Source: an uncultured bacterium
GTDB taxonomy: Bacteria > Bacteroidota > Bacteroidia > Bacteroidales > Bacteroidaceae
Assembly (NCBI GenBank): GCA_905215655.1
Contig: CAJMQT010000007.1
Location: forward strand, 1 to 27,793
DNA length: 27,793 nt
Direction: 5' to 3'
In this document: in pieces, positions 23,112-27,793 of the stretch
Numbering within the stretch: the stretch's first letter is position 1
How the letters are laid out: every line of letters begins with the position of its first letter
Notes under the pieces: model-generated
Told to the model about the DNA's origin: nothing
The model's input: only the letters and a program-made list of their open reading frames with translations
Database searches by the model: none
Program-made: the position numbers and the translations under genes

Positions 23112-25274
23112 TTATTTATCCAGCAGGATGTTCATCATCTCGCAAGCGGCTTTTGCAACGCTGGTGCCGGGACCGAAGATGGCTGCCACACCGGTCTTGT
23201 AGAGGAAGTCGTAATCCTGTGCGGGTATAACGCCGCCGGCGATTACCATGATGTCCTCACGACCGAGCTTCTTCAACTCTTCGATAAGTTGCGGGATGAG
23301 CGTCTTGTGACCTGCCGCCAGCGAACTTGCTCCGACGATATGTACGTCGTTCTCGACAGCCTCGCGAGCTGCTTCCGCCGGTGTCTGGAACAGCGGACCC
23401 ATGTCGACGTCGAAACCGCAGTCGGCATAACCCGTTGCAACAACTTTCGCACCACGGTCGTGACCGTCCTGTCCCATCTTCGCAACGAAGATACGCGGAC
23501 GACGACCTTCTTTCTTTGCAAACTCTTCCGTCAACGCACAAGCTTTCTCAAAGTCTGTGTCGTTCTTGCTTTCCGATGAATACACTCCTGATATAGTTCT
23601 GATTACCGCCTTGTAACGACCTACAATTTCTTCGCAGGCGTCGCTTATCTCACCCAATGTACAGCGCAGACCGGCTGCCTTGACGGCAAGAGCCAGCAGG
23701 TTCTTGTCGCTCTTCTTGCCCTCGTTGAACTCGCGGACGCATTCCGTGATTTCTGCAAGAGCAGCCTTGCAAGCTGCCTCGTCACGGTTGGCACGCACCT
23801 CGGCGAGGCTTTCTTCCTGCTGTTTGCGTACTGCGGTGTTGTCAACTTCAAGAATGTCAATCGGGTCTTCGTGGTCAAGACGGTATTTGTTTGTTCCGAC
23901 GATGGTCTGAACGCCGCTGTCGATACGTGCCTGAGTACGTGCGGCAGCTTCCTCGATACGCATCTTCGGAATACCTGTCTCGATAGCCTTGGCCATACCT
24001 CCGAGCTTCTCGATCTCTTGGATGTGCTCCCATGCCTTGTGGACAATCTCGTTTGTCAGCGACTCTACGTAGTAAGAGCCTGCCCACGGGTCGATGTGCT
24101 TGCATACCTTTGTCTCGTTCTGGATGTAAATCTGCGTGTTACGTGCGATACGTGCCGAGAAGTCTGTCGGCAGGGCGATAGCCTCGTCGAGAGCGTTGGT
24201 GTGCAGCGACTGTGTATGACCAAGCACGGCTGCCATTGCCTCGATACAGGTACGGCCAACGTTGTTGAACGGATCCTGCTCCGTAAGTGACCAACCCGAC
24301 GTCTGGCTGTGAGTACGCAACGCCATTGATTTGGGGTTCTTGGCGCCAAAGCTCTTTACAATCTTAGCCCAGAGCAGACGTCCTGCGCGCATCTTCGCGA
24401 TCTCCATAAAGAAGTTCATGCCGATAGCCCAGAAGAACGAGAGGCGCGGAGCGAAGGCGTCGATGTCGATACCTGCGTTGACACCGGCGCGGAGGTAGTC
24501 GATACCGTCGGCAAGGGTGTAAGCAAGCTCGATGTCGGCTGTTGCGCCGGCTTCCTGCATGTGGTAGCCTGAAATTGATATGGAATTGAACTTCGGCATA
24601 TTCTGAGATGTGAACTCGAATATGTCGGCGATAATCTTCATTGAGAATGCGGGCGGATAGATATAGGTGTTGCGCACCATAAACTCTTTCAGGATATCGT
24701 TCTGAATTGTTCCCGCCATCTCTTCGAGCTTGGCTCCCTGTTCCAGTCCGGCGTTGATGTAGAACGCCAAGATAGGCAGTACGGCGCCGTTCATTGTCAT
24801 GGACACCGACATCTTGTTCAAAGGAATACCTGCGAAGAGCACCTTCATGTTTTCCAGCGAGCAGATTGATACACCAGCCTTGCCGACGTCGCCTACCACG
24901 CGGGCGTTGTCAGGGTCGTAACCGCGGTGGGTGGGAAGGTCGAACGCAACCGACAGACCTTTCTGTCCGCTGGCAAGGTTTCTGCGATAGAAGGCGTTGC
25001 TCTCTTCTGCCGTAGAGAAGCCCGCATACTGGCGGATTGTCCACGGACGGAACGGATACATCATGCTGTACGGTCCGCGAAGGAACGGCGGAATACCGGC
25101 TGCGAAGTCGAGATGTTCCATGCCTTCGAGGTCTTCTTTCGTGTAGACCGGTTTTACTTCAATGTGTTCCGGCGTCTTCCAGTTAGGAGTGATGCCGTTG
25201 TCTTTTTGCCAGTCGGCTCCGTTAACAGATTTTATGCCGGCAAAAATATCTATATCTTTAAAACTCTTTCTCAT
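23112..25274 (-). CDS. mutB: Methylmalonyl-CoA mutase, large (catalytic) subunit
   Basis: This 720-residue adenosylcobalamin enzyme interconverts succinyl-CoA and (R)-methylmalonyl-CoA, part of the succinate to propionate route. The N-terminal two-thirds form the substrate-binding barrel (RGPYSMMYPFRPWTIRQYAG near 65-84). The C-terminal B12 domain holds the base-off motif DxHxxG with Asp603, His605 and Gly608, followed by GASSLAAGH and IAGGVIP. Length is typical. The start codon overlaps the stop of the small-subunit gene by 4 bp (ATGA), indicating translational coupling and equal dosage. Methylmalonyl-CoA epimerase and decarboxylase genes are not in the window. Confidence 0.97.
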   Translation of the reverse strand: MRKSFKDIDIFAGIKSVNGADWQKDNGITPNWKTPEHIEVKPVYTKEDLEGMEHLDFAAGIPPFLRGPYSMMYPFRPWTIRQYAGFSTAEESNAFYRRNLASGQKGLSVAFDLPTHRGYDPDNARVVGDVGKAGVSICSLENMKVLFAGIPLNKMSVSMTMNGAVLPILAFYINAGLEQGAKLEEMAGTIQNDILKEFMVRNTYIYPPAFSMKIIADIFEFTSQNMPKFNSISISGYHMQEAGATADIELAYTLADGIDYLRAGVNAGIDIDAFAPRLSFFWAIGMNFFMEIAKMRAGRLLWAKIVKSFGAKNPKSMALRTHSQTSGWSLTEQDPFNNVGRTCIEAMAAVLGHTQSLHTNALDEAIALPTDFSARIARNTQIYIQNETKVCKHIDPWAGSYYVESLTNEIVHKAWEHIQEIEKLGGMAKAIETGIPKMRIEEAAARTQARIDSGVQTIVGTNKYRLDHEDPIDILEVDNTAVRKQQEESLAEVRANRDEAACKAALAEITECVREFNEGKKSDKNLLALAVKAAGLRCTLGEISDACEEIVGRYKAVIRTISGVYSSESKNDTDFEKACALTEEFAKKEGRRPRIFVAKMGQDGHDRGAKVVATGYADCGFDVDMGPLFQTPAEAAREAVENDVHIVGASSLAAGHKTLIPQLIEELKKLGREDIMVIAGGVIPAQDYDFLYKTGVAAIFGPGTSVAKAACEMMNILLDK

Positions 25275-27127
25275 TTTATTCCCAATTTAGCGTTATACTC
25301 TTTCAATGTGTCCAAAACATTGCAACGTACATGTATGAAGTTTTCTATGCCTGCGGCTTTGAGGTCTTCCATACAAGCGGGAGCACCGGCAACGACAAAC
25401 ATCGCGCGGTCAGCCAGATATTTGTATGCGGGTACTGCATACTCGGCATATTCGTCATCGCTCGAGCAGAGCACGACGATGTCCGCTCCTGCCTTCAACG
25501 CAGCGTCGACACCTTCTTCAACGGTGTTGAAACCGAGGTTGTCGATTACTTTGTAACCGGCGCAGGCGAGGAAGTTGCAGCTGAATTGGGCGCGTGCCTG
25601 ACGCATTGCGAGATTGCCGATTGTCACCATGAACGCAACGGGCACCTTGTCGCTGTTCTCAACCTTGATACGCAGGTCTTCAAAGTCGGCGGGAAGGCGT
25701 GTCGCCTCGATCGACTTGAACGCAACGTCGTGGTTGCCGCCGCATGAGCAGGCGCACTCCAAGGCATGGCGTCCTTCCGACTTCTCCGTGAAGTTGGGGA
25801 ACTGGTTTGTTCCGAGGATGAACTCCTTACGTTTTGCGGCTCCGTCATGACGCTTTGCGTTTGTCGCGTTGATATCGTCCTGAACGAGTCCTTTCTTTGC
25901 AGCTTCGAGGAAACCGCCGTTTTCTTCAACGCCAAGGAATATCTTCCAACCCTCGTTTGCCAGTGAAGAGGTAAGCTCTTCTACGAAGTAGCTTCCTGCG
26001 CCCGGGTCAACCACCTTGTCGAAGTGGCTCTCCTCTTTGAGCAACAGCTGCTGGTTGCGCGCGATGCGCTCGGAGAAGTCGTTGGTCTTCTCGTAAACGG
26101 TGTCGAACGGTGTGACAACCAGCGAGTGAACTCCGCCGAGGGCAGCGCTCATCGACTCTGTCTGCGAGCGCAGCAGGTTTACGTAGCTGTCGAACACGGT
26201 CATGTTATAGGTTGAGGTCACCGCGTTGACGCACATCATGCAAGATGCGTCGTCCTTCGGCTCATATCTCTTGACGATTTCAGCCCAGAGCAGACGTGCG
26301 GCACGGAACTTTGACAGTTCCATGAAGAAGTTTTCGGAGATACCCATGTTGAACTTGATCTTGCTTGCGGCAAGGTCGGCGTCAACACCTGCCTCTACGA
26401 GCATGTTGAGATACTCGTTACCCCAAGCAAGGGCGTAGCCTAATTCCTGAACGATGTAAGCGCCGGCGTTGTTCAGCGACAGAGCGTTGACCGTTATGCA
26501 GCGCATGCGGGGATAGTCTTTCAATGCCTCTACAAGCTTCGGAGCGATTTCCAAAAGCGGTGTGGCGTCGTGACCGTCCATGACGATTTTCTCCATCGGG
26601 TCCCAGTCCATCGAGCCCGTGATCTTTGTCTTGTCGTATCCTTTCTTCTCAAAATATTCATTGAGGATTGACACCAGCTCGAGCGTATGACGTTTGCAAG
26701 TCTTGAAGTTAAGCTCTACTGCGTCGCAGACGATGCCTTCGAGCAGCGTTTCAACGAGTTCTTTGCTGACGTCTTTTCCGGGAATACGGAAGCCTAATGA
26801 GTCAACACCCTTGTTGAGCAGATCCAGCGCCTTGGCGTTGGCAGCTTTCGGGTCTTCCACTTTGATGTCCTGACGGATGTACCACACGTTGTCGTTCTTG
26901 CGATTTCCGCGAACATAGGGGAACTCGCCGGGCAGGGCATCCGGGGTTTTCAGGTTGAGCACATCTTCTCTACGATAAAACGGCGGCACGCTGAAACCCT
27001 CGTTGGTGCGCCATACGAGCCGTTTGTTGAAATCGGCGCCTTTCAGGTCGACTTGTATCTTGTCAAGCCATTCCTGTTTTGTCGGCGTCTGAAACTCCGC
27101 AAAGAGTCTTTCTTTACTGTTTGACAT
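25271..27127 (-). CDS. mutA: Methylmalonyl-CoA mutase, small subunit
   Basis: This 618-residue protein is the non-catalytic partner of the heterodimeric mutase. It shares the barrel fold of the large subunit, and its C-terminal Rossmann domain (about 490-618) lacks the DxHxxG cobalamin motif, as is normal for the small subunit. It opens the two-gene operon, preceding mutB with an ATGA overlap. A possible -7 element at 27345-27352 would give a leader of more than 200 nt. I see no B12-riboswitch box in that leader. Confidence 0.96.
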   Translation of the reverse strand: MSNSKERLFAEFQTPTKQEWLDKIQVDLKGADFNKRLVWRTNEGFSVPPFYRREDVLNLKTPDALPGEFPYVRGNRKNDNVWYIRQDIKVEDPKAANAKALDLLNKGVDSLGFRIPGKDVSKELVETLLEGIVCDAVELNFKTCKRHTLELVSILNEYFEKKGYDKTKITGSMDWDPMEKIVMDGHDATPLLEIAPKLVEALKDYPRMRCITVNALSLNNAGAYIVQELGYALAWGNEYLNMLVEAGVDADLAASKIKFNMGISENFFMELSKFRAARLLWAEIVKRYEPKDDASCMMCVNAVTSTYNMTVFDSYVNLLRSQTESMSAALGGVHSLVVTPFDTVYEKTNDFSERIARNQQLLLKEESHFDKVVDPGAGSYFVEELTSSLANEGWKIFLGVEENGGFLEAAKKGLVQDDINATNAKRHDGAAKRKEFILGTNQFPNFTEKSEGRHALECACSCGGNHDVAFKSIEATRLPADFEDLRIKVENSDKVPVAFMVTIGNLAMRQARAQFSCNFLACAGYKVIDNLGFNTVEEGVDAALKAGADIVVLCSSDDEYAEYAVPAYKYLADRAMFVVAGAPACMEDLKAAGIENFIHVRCNVLDTLKEYNAKLGIK

Positions 27128-27200
27128 AATATTATTATTTATGCTTTAATAAAAAAATATTTTCTCGGTTTAGACCGTTTTCATTTTCCGTATTCGTGAT

Positions 27201-27326
27201 TTAAGGCTGTGTCTGTAAAACTTCTTTATCCAAGAGTTCTCCGTCTGCAACCACGATGCGTGCCGCTCCCTGCTCTCCAAATATTCCAAAGACTAAAACT
27301 TCTCCATATCGCAAGGGATGGAACAC
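27201..27326 (-). other. Coding-like stretch in the mutA leader (remnant or repeat)
   Basis: A minus-strand frame from GTG at 27326 to TAA at 27201 reads like protein (RYGEVLVFGIFGEQGAARIV, then VADGELLDKEVLQTQP), 41 residues with no ATG. It has no ribosome binding site. It may be a gene remnant, a leader peptide or part of a dispersed intergenic repeat. I recognise no family. Confidence 0.35.
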
Positions 27327-27344
27327 GCAAAGTATAAAACCATG

Positions 27345-27352
27345 CAAATATA
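27345..27352 (-). promoter_or_regulatory. Possible -7 element of the mutAB operon
   Basis: The minus strand reads TATATTTG, a consensus -7 element, with only a weak TTTTA at the -33 distance. The resulting leader would be about 210 nt and would include the coding-like stretch. The remaining bases of this 469-bp gap show no other gene on this strand. Confidence 0.45.
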
Positions 27353-27392
27353 CTGCTTTTTAAATTAAGAGTAAAATTAATAATATAATTTA

Positions 27393-27409
27393 ACGTGAGT
27401 TCGACGAAA
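27393..27409. repeat. Single copy of the ACGTGAGTTCGACGAAA repeat
   Basis: ACGTGAGTTCGACGAAA matches the copies at 12381 and 19036 apart from one or two bases. It lies between the divergent mutAB and small-peptide promoters, without an inverted partner. Confidence 0.6.
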
Positions 27410-27512
27410 ATATAAGAAAGAAGGCTGTGTGTTGGTCTCCCCGGTCAAGATTGTATTCCGTCATGACATCAAAAAAACTTACAGAAAATATCCGTCATAT
27501 AAAATAGAACTG

Positions 27513-27520
27513 TAATTTTG
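27513..27520 (+). promoter_or_regulatory. -7 element upstream of the 23-residue frame
   Basis: TAATTTTG matches TAnnTTTG exactly and is the same word as at dapA. No clear TTTG lies 19-21 bp upstream. The leader to the ATG at 27597 would be about 70 nt. Confidence 0.5.
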
Positions 27521-27596
27521 CCCTCGGAAACATTGCTGTTATTGTCTGTGCTTCAAGTGACAACAATACAAAAAATATAAGCAGGAGGACAAAAAT

Positions 27597-27668
27597 ATGA
27601 TGTATGTTGGAATTATCATTTGGATTGTGTGCATGTTCTTTTCTCAGATAACGTGGCATGACAGATAA
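27597..27668 (+). CDS. Possible 23-residue single-span membrane peptide
   Basis: ATG at 27597 to TAA at 27668 encodes MMYVGIIIWIVCMFFSQ plus ITWHDR: one hydrophobic helix followed by a short polar tail. A perfect AGGAGG lies at 27583-27588, 8 bp before the ATG, which is notable because most genes here have none. A consensus -7 element is upstream and a short inverted repeat follows. It may be a real small membrane protein or a leader peptide for a gene beyond the window. Confidence 0.45.
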   Translation: MMYVGIIIWIVCMFFSQITWHDR

Positions 27669-27687
27669 GATAAATAATAAAAATCAG

Positions 27688-27719
27688 AATGTAAGTAAAC
27701 AGACTGATATGCTTACATT
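27688..27719 (+). terminator. Weak inverted repeat after the 23-residue frame
   Basis: AATGTAAG (27688-27695) and CTTACATT (27712-27719) are perfect 8-bp complements around a 16-nt loop. No strong T run follows, so termination is uncertain. Confidence 0.35.
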
Positions 27720-27793
27720 TTGAAAAATCTCAAATCGTATACGTCGCGGTTTTTGAAAATAAAAGTCGGACGCCCGCAAATATGCAAAATTTC

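Noticed and set aside
23871..24290. 139-residue Cys-rich plus-strand frame
   Set aside because: It is antisense to the mutase large subunit, and neighbouring open frames on several strands reflect its codon bias.
27128..27344. Cobalamin riboswitch upstream of mutAB
   Set aside because: The long leader of a B12-dependent enzyme made this attractive, but I could not find the conserved B12 box or the expected helices.
1..27793. Prophage, integrative element, restriction-modification or other defence system
   Set aside because: No integrase, transposase, phage structural, methyltransferase or toxin-antitoxin gene is visible; the genes are largely core metabolism.

Overview
The window looks like chromosomal DNA from a Bacteroidales bacterium, most likely Prevotella or a close relative. 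The promoters I can read fit the Bacteroidetes pattern of TTTG, about 19-20 bp, then TAnnTTTG. Most start codons lack a Shine-Dalgarno sequence. The gene content also fits: heterodimeric methylmalonyl-CoA mutase, class III ribonucleotide reductase, rubrerythrin, type I asparaginase, a secreted protein with a type IX-like tail and a Bacteroidetes-type Wzc kinase. The species call is inference; no rRNA or tRNA is present.

Layout. 1-1101: end of a repeat element, then dapA. 1221-3884 (minus): anaerobic ribonucleotide reductase nrdD followed by its activase nrdG. 4073-5029 (minus): a hemerythrin-like sensor fused to a LuxR-type DNA-binding domain. 5322-7520 (minus): a small coiled-coil protein, zapA and rny in one operon. 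7664-8290 (minus): a conserved-looking protein of unknown role, back to back with a plus-strand unit of a Wzc-type tyrosine kinase and a small HAD-type phosphatase (8517-11478). 11479-12425: a gene-poor island packed with four kinds of repeat. 12426-16221 (minus): comEC, truA, a DMT-type transporter and a GtrA-like membrane protein. 16390-18994: divergent uxaC (minus) and ansA (plus). 19157-21845 (minus): a large secreted protein with a 56-residue gene after it. 22271-22813 (minus): rubrerythrin. 23112-27127 (minus): methylmalonyl-CoA mutase small then large subunit, overlapping by 4 bp. 27128-27793: leader region, a short degenerate coding-like stretch and a possible 23-residue membrane peptide.

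The genes suggest a strict anaerobe: oxygen-sensitive ribonucleotide reduction, peroxide and oxygen defence through rubrerythrin, a diiron sensor-regulator beside nrdDG, succinate-propionate interconversion and uronic acid breakdown. Most of it is core metabolism. The unusual part is between the genes. At least five families of short repeats occur, several as long inverted arrays placed at gene 3' ends, two of them 2-3 bp from a stop codon. A 183-bp element with 22-bp perfect terminal inverted repeats lies at 11583-11765, and a truncated identical end of a second copy opens the window. I found no CRISPR array, phage, integrase or transposase.
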